Origin: Firmicutes bacterium UBA1065
GTDB taxonomy: Bacteria; Bacillota; Clostridia; Tissierellales; Sedimentibacteraceae
DNA length: 20,387 nt
Assembly: GCA_002316225.1 (NCBI GenBank)
Contig: DCDC01000042.1
Location: forward strand, 1 to 20,387
Direction of reading: 5' to 3'
In this document: positions 7,818-15,908 of the stretch, in pieces
How positions within the stretch are numbered: the first letter of the stretch is position 1
Layout: each line of letters starts with the position of its first letter
Notes under the pieces: model-generated
The model's input: only the letters and a program-made list of their open reading frames with translations
Database searches by the model: none
What the model was told of the DNA's origin: nothing
Position numbers and translations under genes: made by a program

Positions 7818-8303
7818 CTACTCCCCTATGTCCTGTATATTTTTTGTTATTGCAGAAAACAAGAGACCTATGGTTTTATACTTGCCGGTGGAATTTACCT
7901 TGATTTCTGTAATTCCTTCGGCAAAAACACCGTTTGGTCTGTCCAAGACATTGCATTCAACAGTCAAAATGATATCGTATTTTTCGGGGCTCCTTGCCAA
8001 AATGCCTTCCCCTTTATTATTTGCAAGAGGAACATATGAGTCTTCCACTTCAATCTTTTTTATCTTGCCAAAATAATAATTTGTGTCATCAGAATATACA
8101 TTATCCCCCACCTGCAAGGCATCAACGGAATACTTTCTCACATCATGTATCAAGAGGATTACATCCTTTTTTATCTTATTCATTTCATTGTCTCCGCTTA
8201 AGTTCACGGAGCTGATGTTTTTAATTTTTAAACCAAGGACCACCATGACTGCCAGAACAAACAGTATTATGCAATAATCTATCCAATTAAATTTTCTTTT
8301 CAT
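7818..8303 (-). CDS. DUF4330-like single-pass membrane protein, second copy
   Basis: This 161-residue protein has a short basic N-terminus, one membrane helix (about 10-28) and an extracytoplasmic domain of about 130 residues. It shares with the next upstream gene a core reading V-Y-(D/N)-x-x-x-x-NYY-x-GKIK. A hydrophobic strand pattern follows in the same order, so the two are paralogues. I recognise the family as DUF4330, whose function is unknown; this is recall, not a search. The gene starts five bases after its paralogue and ends three bases before the glycosyltransferase. Its place between export-type and sugar-transfer genes suggests a structural or accessory role in surface polysaccharide assembly, which is inference. 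Confidence 0.7.
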   Translation of the reverse strand: MKRKFNWIDYCIILFVLAVMVVLGLKIKNISSVNLSGDNEMNKIKKDVILLIHDVRKYSVDALQVGDNVYSDDTNYYFGKIKKIEVEDSYVPLANNKGEGILARSPEKYDIILTVECNVLDRPNGVFAEGITEIKVNSTGKYKTIGLLFSAITKNIQDIGE

Positions 8304-8308
8304 CTTCC

Positions 8309-8773
8309 TTACCTCTCAATAGCCACAATGTATCCATAACTTGCAAAGCTCTTACCCTTTATGGGAAGATATGAACCTACCCTGATCTCTTCCCTGTCCA
8401 CCATGATTACATCATTTTCAATCACGGCATCTGCCTCGATATCTATTAACACGGAATAGAGTCCCGGTATCTCCACCAGTTCAATTATGCCCTTCTCCAT
8501 ATTTTCAAATTCTTCCCTGTAAGGATTAACCGTAAAGTTTTTTATTTTCCCTAAATAGTAATTCTTACTGGAATTGTAAACATCCTTACCCGCTTTTAGC
8601 TGGTCGATAAATTCTTCCCCGACCTCAATAGTTTCAAATGTATATGTAATTTTTTTTGTATTTTTCGTAAAATTTACATTTTCTTTGAAGGGTTTAACCA
8701 GGTAAAATACTGCTCCAATTATAATTAAAACAATCAATATATCGATTATACCCACCTTTTTCTTAAAGCTCAT
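8309..8773 (-). CDS. DUF4330-like single-pass membrane protein, first copy
   Basis: This 154-residue protein is built like its downstream paralogue: an N-terminal basic stretch, one membrane helix (about 9-26) and a soluble beta-rich domain. The shared core reads KDVYNSSKNYYLGKIK. Further shared features are a spacer ending in a hydrophobic strand before IEADAV, and a GSYLPIKG turn near the C-terminus. Its ATG overlaps the stop of the upstream GT4 gene in an ATGA arrangement, implying translational coupling. Two adjacent copies kept distinct suggest a heterodimer or two roles in one complex. The family has no established function. Confidence 0.7.
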   Translation of the reverse strand: MSFKKKVGIIDILIVLIIIGAVFYLVKPFKENVNFTKNTKKITYTFETIEVGEEFIDQLKAGKDVYNSSKNYYLGKIKNFTVNPYREEFENMEKGIIELVEIPGLYSVLIDIEADAVIENDVIMVDREEIRVGSYLPIKGKSFASYGYIVAIER

Positions 8774-9855
8774 CGCATACCTCCATATATGTTTTCAATA
8801 TTTCTTACCATTTCTTCCACCGTAAATCTTGTTTTAACTTTTTCATATCCCCTTTGACCAAACTCTTTTCTTAAGTCTTCGTTTTTCATGAGTGTTGAAA
8901 GCTTGGCGGCAAATTCTTCATAGTCCAAAAAATCCACCAAATATCCATCCTCACCGTCAGTAACGACTTCCTTGATGCCGTCTATGTTAAAGGCGACTAC
9001 CGGTTTTTTGTGGGCAAAAGCTTCAATAACCGTGTATGACAAGGCTTCGGAATTGGATGTATTTACAACAATATCCGATATATCATAGATTTCATCTATT
9101 TCATTGATGTGTCCCAAAAATCTCACATTTAAATTTTTATCCCTGGCATAAGATTCTAAATTATGTCTTTCCGAGCCTTCACCAACCAATAAAATCATGA
9201 AACCCCTTTCGGTTTTGGCCAGGATTTCTCCTATTTTAAGCATATTTTCCTGTCCTTTCACCTTTTCCAGGCGTCCAATCAGGCTGATTATGATTTCATC
9301 TTTGTCAAGCATGTATTTTTCTCTTAAATTCTCATGTTTTACATCAGGCAGCTCCACCCCGTTGTAAACAAGAAAAATATTTTCTTTCTTTTCTCCTTCT
9401 TCCAATAAATTATCTTCCACCGCTTTGGATATAGCTATTATTTTAGAGGGCAGGATCCTGCTCAGCAAAATTTTTGCAGATTTTTTTATACCATTCATTT
9501 TTGGCAATAAACAATGCCGGGTATATATTATTTTTTTGTTTCCCGCCATCAGCCCCGCTATCCTTGCGGATAAACAAGCATGGCTGTGTATTATGTCAGG
9601 CCTGTATTTTTTTATCAATTTATATACTTCCTTAACGCCTTTAAGGTCAAAAGATTTTGTATCTATACCGTCTATTTGAGCTATCTCAACATCAGGTATG
9701 GCTGAAACGGTATTGTACAACACGCTGCCCTCAGGAAGGACAACAATCAGCTCAAATTTATCCTTATCTATGTATTTGCAGATTTGATACAGGTACTTTC
9801 CTGCACCGCCGAAGTTTGAATCCGTGATAACGTGCATTACCTTTATTTTATTCAT
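8770..9855 (-). CDS. GT4-family glycosyltransferase
   Basis: The 361-residue protein is a typical GT4 (GT-B) enzyme. It has an N-terminal acceptor domain beginning VMHVITDSNFGGAGKYL, the C-terminal donor-site turns GRLEKVKG and VGEGSERH, and a complete E-x7-E motif in SNSEALSYTVIEAF. It has no signal peptide and should act on a lipid-linked glycan at the inner membrane face. Its ATG lies inside the end of the O-antigen-ligase-like gene (8-base overlap) and its stop overlaps the next start by four bases. The full E-x7-E contrasts with the incomplete motif of the other GT4. Substrate unknown. Confidence 0.9.
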   Translation of the reverse strand: MNKIKVMHVITDSNFGGAGKYLYQICKYIDKDKFELIVVLPEGSVLYNTVSAIPDVEIAQIDGIDTKSFDLKGVKEVYKLIKKYRPDIIHSHACLSARIAGLMAGNKKIIYTRHCLLPKMNGIKKSAKILLSRILPSKIIAISKAVEDNLLEEGEKKENIFLVYNGVELPDVKHENLREKYMLDKDEIIISLIGRLEKVKGQENMLKIGEILAKTERGFMILLVGEGSERHNLESYARDKNLNVRFLGHINEIDEIYDISDIVVNTSNSEALSYTVIEAFAHKKPVVAFNIDGIKEVVTDGEDGYLVDFLDYEEFAAKLSTLMKNEDLRKEFGQRGYEKVKTRFTVEEMVRNIENIYGGMR

Positions 9856-11335
9856 GGTTTACTTCTCCCTTTTCTTTAGCCAATAAGGCGCTTATGGACC
9901 CGAGTCCCAGCAAAATGAAGTACATGAGCATGATATCAAAGTTATGCCATATATGGTCCACCATGCCTTGAATGGTGCACCCGATTAATCCGGCAAATAT
10001 GCTTATGGAAATTACACTCAAATTATTCTTTTTGTATTTTATTGTGGTCATAATATCCCTGGTCCAGGCTGTCATCATGGCAATAAAAGAAATTAAGCCC
10101 AAAATCCCCATTTCTATATAAATCATGAGCAGGGTGTTATGGGCATGGTAGGACTTTGCGGCATGCAATGAATATATCTTGTAAAGCTCCTTAAACTGGC
10201 CTAACCCTGTTCCAGTTATCCTGTAATCCTCCAGCATGTTAAAGGAAGCCTGGTATATTGACCACCTGAAGTTAGTGGAAGTATCACCGCCGGCAAATAT
10301 GGAAAGTATTCTTCTAATGATTGATTCAGGCAAGAGGGATGATCCTGCAAGGCCCAAAACAATCAAGGCAGGCAGGTAATCCCGGGCTGCCAGAATAACC
10401 AGGATAACCATAGCAATGGCAAGGCTTAACATGCTGCCCCTTGATAGGGTCATTAGTACATTAGCTCCTCCGAAAGCAAAAACTCCCAAATATATAATTT
10501 TATATATCCATTTGTCGCTGGTATAAAAGAGGGAAAAAATTATGGGAAGCACCATGACCAGGTACTCTCCGTATACGTTGGGATTGCCGAAAAAGCTGTA
10601 GACCCTGGTTGCAGTGCTTGAAAAATCCTTATCAAGCCAGGCTTCATCCATGGGAGCCCCGAATATATACTGGTAAAAGCCGTATAAGCCAAGGAATATT
10701 GTTGTAAGAACCAGGGAATTAAGCAAAAGATATAATCTTTTTTGGTCCCTTACAACATAGGGAACAAGTAAACCCATTATTGTAAAGGTCATATAAACAA
10801 TGAATACACTGAGACTTTCAGCCGGTCCCGTATTAAAAAACTGGCTCAGGACTATGGTGACCATGAACGACAAGAAAAAGAATAAATACAACTTGGGATA
10901 TTTAAAAGTACTGCCCTTATGCAGAAGAGACAAGAGAGTCAGGACGATTATGCCCCAGCTTATAATTAACCCCAGTGAAGTAGGGGCTAGGGGCAGGCTT
11001 ATAACCAATAAAACAAACAATACAAAATTAATATCTTTTTTTACCATAAAGTTGATTATTAAGCTATTGCCTATAATAAAATCAGCAATTTTCTTTAATA
11101 ATCCATATATGCCCCTTAACCCAAGAAGCCCTGTCAACAGGGAACTGTTTTTGGCACTGTCTTCAGGTCTTATTTGAGATGTTAAGAATTGAATGATCAG
11201 GCTCCTATTTAATAAATTAATAAACCAATGAGTTAACTTGTCTATTATTGAGCCTATATAGCTTTTTCTATAATCATCTTTAATTTTTAATATTAATTTT
11301 TCTATTCCATACAGTATAACTGAATCAGAAAACAT
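9848..11335 (-). CDS. O-antigen ligase/polymerase-like (Wzy_C) membrane protein
   Basis: The 495-residue protein is strongly hydrophobic, with about ten membrane segments from residue 100 onward. The large loop region carries Wzy_C family features: NPNVYGEYL (251-259), LSRGS (297-301), and TGTGLGQF followed by HAHN (397-400). The conserved Arg and His of WaaL/Wzy-type enzymes fit R299 and H397/H399. Such proteins polymerise or transfer undecaprenyl-linked glycans on the outer face of the membrane. About 100 residues before the first clear membrane helices are an unusual extension. It is the first gene of the six-gene operon; ATG preceded by AAGGGG. No convincing promoter was found in the repeat-rich upstream region. 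Confidence 0.8.
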   Translation of the reverse strand: MFSDSVILYGIEKLILKIKDDYRKSYIGSIIDKLTHWFINLLNRSLIIQFLTSQIRPEDSAKNSSLLTGLLGLRGIYGLLKKIADFIIGNSLIINFMVKKDINFVLFVLLVISLPLAPTSLGLIISWGIIVLTLLSLLHKGSTFKYPKLYLFFFLSFMVTIVLSQFFNTGPAESLSVFIVYMTFTIMGLLVPYVVRDQKRLYLLLNSLVLTTIFLGLYGFYQYIFGAPMDEAWLDKDFSSTATRVYSFFGNPNVYGEYLVMVLPIIFSLFYTSDKWIYKIIYLGVFAFGGANVLMTLSRGSMLSLAIAMVILVILAARDYLPALIVLGLAGSSLLPESIIRRILSIFAGGDTSTNFRWSIYQASFNMLEDYRITGTGLGQFKELYKIYSLHAAKSYHAHNTLLMIYIEMGILGLISFIAMMTAWTRDIMTTIKYKKNNLSVISISIFAGLIGCTIQGMVDHIWHNFDIMLMYFILLGLGSISALLAKEKGEVNHE

Positions 11336-11399
11336 AAATTACCCCTTATTCGTATCAGACTGCTGATAAAATTTATAATATATTTTCAAAGTTTATTCT

Positions 11400-11461
11400 A
11401 TCATCCTGAGGGCTTTAGCCCTAAGAATTTCTTGAGATCCTTCGCTTCCGCTCAGGATGAC
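11400..11461. repeat. GTCATCCTGAG-type palindromic repeat, full-length copy heading a tandem cluster
   Basis: This copy aligns across its whole length with the element at 5632-5692. It has ATCATCCTG with the GGGCT/AGCCC mini-hairpin at the left, TTGAGATCCTTCGCTTC in the middle and CAGGATGAC at the right. The inner arm is degraded (AAGAATTTC instead of GAAGGATC), so the long stem is partly lost. It lies in the 284-base gap between the LtaS-like gene and the polysaccharide operon. Confidence 0.75.
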
Positions 11462-11570
11462 AAAGCGTGTGGGATCCTTCGCTTTCGCTCAGGATGACAA
11501 AGCGTACGAGGTCCGTCGCTTCCGCCCAGGATGACAAGCAAATGAGATTCTTCACTGCGTTCAGGATGAC
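11462..11570. repeat. Three tandem half-units of the same repeat
   Basis: Half-units of 37, 37 and 35 bases (11462-11498, 11499-11535, 11536-11570) each end in AGGATGAC and hold a GATCCTTCGCTTTCGCTC-like core. The last is the most diverged (GATTCTTCACTGCGTTC). Only the right half of the palindrome is repeated, so these cannot fold into the long hairpin. They probably arose by slippage or unequal exchange. No ORF or terminator is convincing in 11336-11619. Confidence 0.75.
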
Positions 11571-11619
11571 ACCCTGCGGGTTGTTCTTAGCATGACATGC
11601 ATATGTGTATCAAACCTGT

Positions 11620-13509
11620 TTATTTAATTATTTCAGCTAATTTGTCGTTTTTCAACAAGTCCTTTTTAAGAATTAAATCGGATACTATCAGTTCTTTTTG
11701 TCTCCGGCTGACTTCCGACATGACTGAAGAATCTTCAGCCACTTTCCCGGTCCTTATATCGTATAAAACATTTTGTTGATTATCATAATAGTATCCATCC
11801 AATATTACCGTCCCGTCTCTTTTCACTGCATATCCGGGATTATCATTCAAAAGCGACTTTCCTAAGACGTAGGGATGGCTTAGACCCATAAGGTCCAGAA
11901 TCGTCGGTAGTATATCTATTTGCCCTCCTGTTTTTTCAATGGTCTTTCCTTTAAGATCATCACCGTTGTAAATCCACAGGGGAACTTTTTGCACCATGTT
12001 CCAATCCAAGTCCGAGCCGTCCAATTTCAGCAATTTTTCCACCAAACTTCTTTGGTCCAGGTAAAGGCCGCTATGGTCGCCGTATATGACAATAATCGTA
12101 TCATCCAGGAGGTCTTTTTCCCTTAAGTAATCAAATAAATTTTTTATGGCCGTATCCACATATCTCATGGACTTTAAATAATTGCCTGTTTGGGTATCCT
12201 TAAAAACTCCAGTATCCAAATCTATGTCCGAAAAGGCATCATATGGGTGGTGGGAGGATAAGGTTATTAAAAAGCTGAAAAACTTGCCATTTTCACTTGA
12301 TATGTCCAGGGCCTGCCTGAAAAAGGAATCATCGCTCAGGGCCCATCCCCTTTTTTCATCCAAATTAAAGTCATTTATTGAATAAAATTTTTCATAATTA
12401 AAATTCCTGTAAATTGCCTCCCTGTTCCAAAAGGAAGAATCATAGCTGTGAAATGCCCTCGAGGTATAGCCCTCTTCATTTAAAAGGTCCGCCAGGGTCA
12501 GGTATTCATTCATGGGATACAAGTAATTGACCGCTCCTGCGGCTGCCGGATACAAAGAATTATTCAGCATGAATTCGGCATCGGAAGTGTTTCCTCCGGC
12601 AACCTGGTGATATATATTGTTAAAGTAGAAGCCCTTGTTTCTCAGCCCGTTTAAAAACGGGGTCACTTCCTCTCCTTCAATAACCAAATCCGCAACAAAT
12701 CCCTGCATGGCTTCTACTTGAATTACCAGGAGGTTCTTGTCCCTTCCGGACCCGAAATATATGCTGGTATCCTTATCTTTATTTCTATAAAATTCTTTAA
12801 CAAGATTTTTTTCTTCCTCCTTTAAGGAAGTGTTCTTAGTAATTTTCAGTTTAGCAAAATCATACAGGTCATAGGCGTGAAAATAAAGGGTTCCGAAATC
12901 CTTGGCTATATTTTTTCTTTCATATGCATGTCTTGTTGTATCAACATTTTTTCCATAAAAAGTAAAAATTATTACAGAAAGAATTAAGATGGCTATTATG
13001 CTAATGTTTCTTATTGTCTGACTTTTCTTTTGTTTTTCATGATTGCCTGGCTTCGAAAAATACATGAAAAAGCATAAGACCGGTAAATCGATGATAAATA
13101 CCAAATCCTTGATTTTTAACAAGGAGAAAATGCTTTGAGATATATCTCCGACAAAGCCCATTTGATATACCATCAATATGGTCAAAGGCAAGCCGTAGTA
13201 CCTTCCGTACAAGGCATCGCAAAAAAGCACAAAGGAAACCAATATATTAAGTATAAACAAGGATATTATGCTTTTTCTTTGTGCAAGCAAGGCTACTGCC
13301 AATACCAAAATGATGCTGCTCAATAAAATAAACTTGGATATTTCACCGGTTAAAGTAAAAGGCGGATCCTGAAGTTTAATCGTATACTGTATATAGAGTG
13401 TCTTTACAAAAATTGAAATTATTCCGAATATAATAAAAAATGTTTCTAATATATATAAATTTAAATTTAAGCTTTTGAACTTTTCTTTGCCTAACTTTAT
13501 TGCCTGCAA
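11620..13509 (-). CDS. LtaS-like phosphoglycerol transferase / sulfatase-family membrane enzyme
   Basis: The 629-residue protein has five N-terminal membrane segments (about 20-40, 60-76, 82-100, 130-152, 168-186) and an extracellular sulfatase-fold domain from about 258. The lipoteichoic-acid-synthase signature is present: Glu266 in VQVEAMQ, the nucleophile Thr308 in GGNTSDAEF, and Asp478-His479 in YGDHS. LtaS-type enzymes move glycerol phosphate from phosphatidylglycerol onto a lipid or glycan. Here the acceptor is more likely the surface polysaccharide of the neighbouring operon, which is inference. The start is TTG at 13507-13509: an in-frame TAA precedes it directly, and AGGAG sits nine bases upstream. 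It has its own promoter (13544-13572). Confidence 0.85.
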   Translation of the reverse strand: MQAIKLGKEKFKSLNLNLYILETFFIIFGIISIFVKTLYIQYTIKLQDPPFTLTGEISKFILLSSIILVLAVALLAQRKSIISLFILNILVSFVLFCDALYGRYYGLPLTILMVYQMGFVGDISQSIFSLLKIKDLVFIIDLPVLCFFMYFSKPGNHEKQKKSQTIRNISIIAILILSVIIFTFYGKNVDTTRHAYERKNIAKDFGTLYFHAYDLYDFAKLKITKNTSLKEEEKNLVKEFYRNKDKDTSIYFGSGRDKNLLVIQVEAMQGFVADLVIEGEEVTPFLNGLRNKGFYFNNIYHQVAGGNTSDAEFMLNNSLYPAAAGAVNYLYPMNEYLTLADLLNEEGYTSRAFHSYDSSFWNREAIYRNFNYEKFYSINDFNLDEKRGWALSDDSFFRQALDISSENGKFFSFLITLSSHHPYDAFSDIDLDTGVFKDTQTGNYLKSMRYVDTAIKNLFDYLREKDLLDDTIIVIYGDHSGLYLDQRSLVEKLLKLDGSDLDWNMVQKVPLWIYNGDDLKGKTIEKTGGQIDILPTILDLMGLSHPYVLGKSLLNDNPGYAVKRDGTVILDGYYYDNQQNVLYDIRTGKVAEDSSVMSEVSRRQKELIVSDLILKKDLLKNDKLAEIIK

Positions 13510-13518
13510 TTATTGTAT

Positions 13519-13523
13519 CTCCT
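13519..13523 (-). promoter_or_regulatory. Ribosome binding site that fixes a TTG start
   Basis: CTCCT here reads AGGAG on the coding strand and is nine bases from the TTG of the LtaS-like gene. The codon before TTG is a stop in the same frame, and there is no ATG near the N-terminus, so TTG is the only reasonable start. Confidence 0.75.
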
Positions 13524-13543
13524 ATCTAATAAAGCTGACACTA

Positions 13544-13572
13544 ATTATATACCATTTTGCTGGTTAATACAA
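13544..13572 (-). promoter_or_regulatory. Predicted promoter of the LtaS-like gene
   Basis: On the minus strand TATAAT (13544-13549) is exactly 17 bases from TTGTAT (13567-13572). The -10 box is perfect and the -35 box keeps only the TTG. Transcription would start about 28 bases before the TTG start codon. Confidence 0.6.
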
Positions 13573-13599
13573 TAAAATTGAACTGGACAAATCTTCATA

Positions 13600-13639
13600 A
13601 AATAAAAAATGTTCCCGTTGCCTAACCGTTACGGGAACA
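13600..13639 (-). terminator. Intrinsic terminator of the GGDEF-methyltransferase unit
   Basis: Read on the minus strand, a 9-bp perfect stem TGTTCCCGT/ACGGGAACA (13631-13639 with 13610-13618) with a 12-base loop is followed by TTTTTTATTTTAT. The stop codon of the upstream stump gene (13622-13624) lies inside the loop, which is unusual. Confidence 0.8.
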
Positions 13640-13843
13640 CGGAAACTTCTCATGAGCCCAGGCGGATATCTGAGATGTTCCTTTTTCCATGAAATAAAGA
13701 GTTTCACCTTCAAAAACCCTGCTATGGGGTATTTTTCGCCCGGCCGCACCGCGAACCACCATGGTTTTTGTTCCCTTTAATATTTTATCCAGTACCTTCT
13801 CCCCTCTTTTACCTTCATCATCACAATAAACCAAGTGTACCAT
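13622..13843 (-). pseudogene. N-terminal stump of a small ASCH-like conserved protein
   Basis: The remaining 73 residues begin MVHLVYCDDEGKRGEKVLDK and include KTMVVRGAAGRK and ETLYFMEKGT. From memory this matches the start of a conserved clostridial protein of roughly twice this length, ASCH/EVE-like in flavour; not verified. Family-like sequence stops near residue 63, and the last residues (EKFPCSRNG) are encoded by the terminator hairpin, so the C-terminal half appears deleted. ATG at 13841-13843 has AGGAG eight bases upstream; a GTG one codon earlier is possible but too close. It follows the methyltransferase by 44 bases and is probably co-transcribed. A genuine miniature protein remains possible. 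Confidence 0.5.
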
Positions 13844-13887
13844 CACAATCTCTCCTATTTTTAATATTTATTGTGTTACTTAAAACA

Positions 13888-14664
13888 TCATGGGAGTTTG
13901 CATCTTTTCAATTTCATAATCATAAATGTGGGTGTTTCCATGTATCCTTCATAACTTTCTTTGGATTCATTTTTCCAGCTTTCAGGAGGCATGGGTTCTT
14001 CTATCTGGCATATGGTTAATCCTGCTTTATTAATTGCATTCACATAATCACTGAAAAAATGATGATAACTTTTACTCAGCCTCTTTTCATATCTGTCGTT
14101 ATATTCAATCCATGGCTGAATATATGCCCGTACTGATTTGTCCAGGTATCTTATATGCCATTCCTCGTCCTTTGGAAAGGTGTCTCCATGCTCGATGGGA
14201 TACATTGAAGAATATATCGGATGTATTATGGACAAAATTATGTGACCGTTATCTTCCATGCATTTTTTCATGCTTTCAAAAAGCTTGTCCAGGTTTTCTA
14301 TGTAATGGGATGTTGTTGATGAAAAGATTAAGTCAAACTTTTCATTCACATATTGGTCTGTATATGAAGCATCACCCACAATAAAGGTTGCTTTTGAATT
14401 CCTCTGCTCAGCTTTTTGTTTTGCAATAGCAAGCATTGACTCGGACAAATCAAGTCCTGTGATCTTTGACGGATTATATTCCTCTAAGAGAAAGGTAAAA
14501 ATGCCGGTCCCGCACCCGATATCCAGTATTTTCTTGCCCGTCAGGTCAGGCAGCATTTTTTTAATAGCCGGCCACTCTATATTATAGCTGTATGAATCAG
14601 GCGAGTTGTTAAATTCTTCATATGCCTGCGCCATGGCATTCCAGTCTTCCTTAATTGTTTTCAT
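13888..14664 (-). CDS. Class I SAM-dependent methyltransferase
   Basis: The 258-residue protein has the methyltransferase core. Motif I is ILDIGCGTG (46-54), an acidic residue ends the next strand (Asp72 in TGLDLS), GDAS forms motif II, and FDLIFSSTTSHYI is the motif IV region. The C-terminal 100 residues (HPIYSS and PWIEYNDRY stretches) resemble small-molecule methyltransferases of the UbiE/Methyltransf_11 type. The substrate is not predictable. Its start lies 14 bases inside the end of the diguanylate cyclase gene, with GGGAAGGAT as internal ribosome site, so the two are translated from one message. Confidence 0.88.
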   Translation of the reverse strand: MKTIKEDWNAMAQAYEEFNNSPDSYSYNIEWPAIKKMLPDLTGKKILDIGCGTGIFTFLLEEYNPSKITGLDLSESMLAIAKQKAEQRNSKATFIVGDASYTDQYVNEKFDLIFSSTTSHYIENLDKLFESMKKCMEDNGHIILSIIHPIYSSMYPIEHGDTFPKDEEWHIRYLDKSVRAYIQPWIEYNDRYEKRLSKSYHHFFSDYVNAINKAGLTICQIEEPMPPESWKNESKESYEGYMETPTFMIMKLKRCKLP

Positions 14665-15877
14665 GGTATCCTTCCCTGTCTATAGTAATTATTTCCTTTA
14701 TTTTTAGCACTCTTTCTTGATTTTCACGGAAAGCCTTTTCCGCTTTCCTGTTTTGAAACAACGGCTCTTGATACATTGCCATCCTGTTCTTGCCATTAGC
14801 CTTTGCTTGCAATAGCAAATCATCCACTTTTCGCAACAAGGACTCCTTGGTATCATTTTTTTCATAAGTAGCTACACCAAAACTGCAAGAAATGTTTATA
14901 TCCGGTTCGAATGAAGTATTGCTGATACATAACTTTATCCTTTCTGCCATATTCAGGGCTTGCATAAGGTCCGTATTTGGAAGAAGAAGGACAAACTCAT
15001 CTCCTCCCCACCTGGCGAATATATCCGTCTTTCGAACAGCGTTATTGATTGTTTCAGCCACCTTTTTTATGACGTTGTCACCTGCCAGGTGGCCATATTT
15101 ATCGTTTACCCCTTTAAAATCATCTATGTCAAATAGTATCAAAGAAATGGAATTGCCGTATCTTTCGGAAAAACTTATCCACCTGCTGATTTCATCATCA
15201 AGCTTTGCCCTGTTGTATATGCCGGTTAAGGGATCTTTGGCCGATAAATCCAAAAGTTCTTTGTTAGCTGCAAATATTTTCCTTTTGTTTATTTCATTCC
15301 AGCAATGATTTATGTTGCAATAGAGAATTAAGATGATTTGATAGGCAATAATCCTATGAAACTCTCTGTCCTGAAGGCCCTCAAGCTTGTGTACTGGGTA
15401 AAGGAAGAATAAAATACTGAATATAACAGTAACCGTTTGAGAAAGAACAATTTTATTTGGAAGAAGATAAATTGCCAATGTTATGACTATTAAACCTATA
15501 ACACTGAAATAGTTGAGGGAATCTATCTGTTTCAAGGTAAAAAGATAGGTAAAAACCATACTGGCCTGGTATAAAGTTATAATATACACTAAGTGCCTAT
15601 GACTTTTAATTTGTTTTGTTGTTATATAAACTAGTATTGAGACAAGAATGAAGAACAATCTGACAAGAACTACATCAAGAACCAAAAAATATTCCGCATT
15701 CGAAATATAGCTTTGTAAAAAGAATAATCCAAGTATGAAACCGAAAACTAATGCTATATATGATGTGATTTTAGCTGAAAGATTTAAACTGTCTTCCAGA
15801 TATTCAGCTTCCATAGACTTGTCCGTAAATTCACCCAAGAAGGATATCTTGTATTTCTTTGGATCATCAACAGCCAT
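14651..15877 (-). CDS. Membrane-anchored diguanylate cyclase (GGDEF)
   Basis: The 408-residue protein has about six membrane segments between residues 36 and 190, with no recognised extracellular sensor domain, followed by a GGDEF domain (about 208-370). The active-site motif is intact (RWGGDEF, GGDEF at 291-295). The inhibitory site RxxD is also present (RKTD, 282-285), five residues before it, so the enzyme should make cyclic di-GMP and be feedback-inhibited. A tail of about 40 charged residues follows. No EAL or HD-GYP domain is present here. It is first in a unit with the methyltransferase, with a GAGGA ribosome site and a strong promoter (15909-15937). The input signal is unknown. Confidence 0.92.
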   Translation of the reverse strand: MAVDDPKKYKISFLGEFTDKSMEAEYLEDSLNLSAKITSYIALVFGFILGLFFLQSYISNAEYFLVLDVVLVRLFFILVSILVYITTKQIKSHRHLVYIITLYQASMVFTYLFTLKQIDSLNYFSVIGLIVITLAIYLLPNKIVLSQTVTVIFSILFFLYPVHKLEGLQDREFHRIIAYQIILILYCNINHCWNEINKRKIFAANKELLDLSAKDPLTGIYNRAKLDDEISRWISFSERYGNSISLILFDIDDFKGVNDKYGHLAGDNVIKKVAETINNAVRKTDIFARWGGDEFVLLLPNTDLMQALNMAERIKLCISNTSFEPDINISCSFGVATYEKNDTKESLLRKVDDLLLQAKANGKNRMAMYQEPLFQNRKAEKAFRENQERVLKIKEIITIDREGYHENN

Positions 15878-15908
15878 ATTGGTATCCTCAAATTATTCCT
15901 TTATATCT

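Noticed and set aside
11400..11570. Possible CRISPR array because of tandem 35-37-base units.
   Set aside because: The units are contiguous, with no unique spacers between constant repeats, and no cas gene is nearby.
11597..11779. Plus-strand ORF opposite the end of the LtaS-like gene.
   Set aside because: It overlaps a strongly supported coding region on the other strand and has no recognisable protein features; treated as antisense shadow.
13564..13749. 61-codon minus-strand ORF overlapping the ASCH-like stump.
   Set aside because: It is in another frame of the stump and terminator, has no ribosome site, and runs through the T-tract; a shadow ORF.
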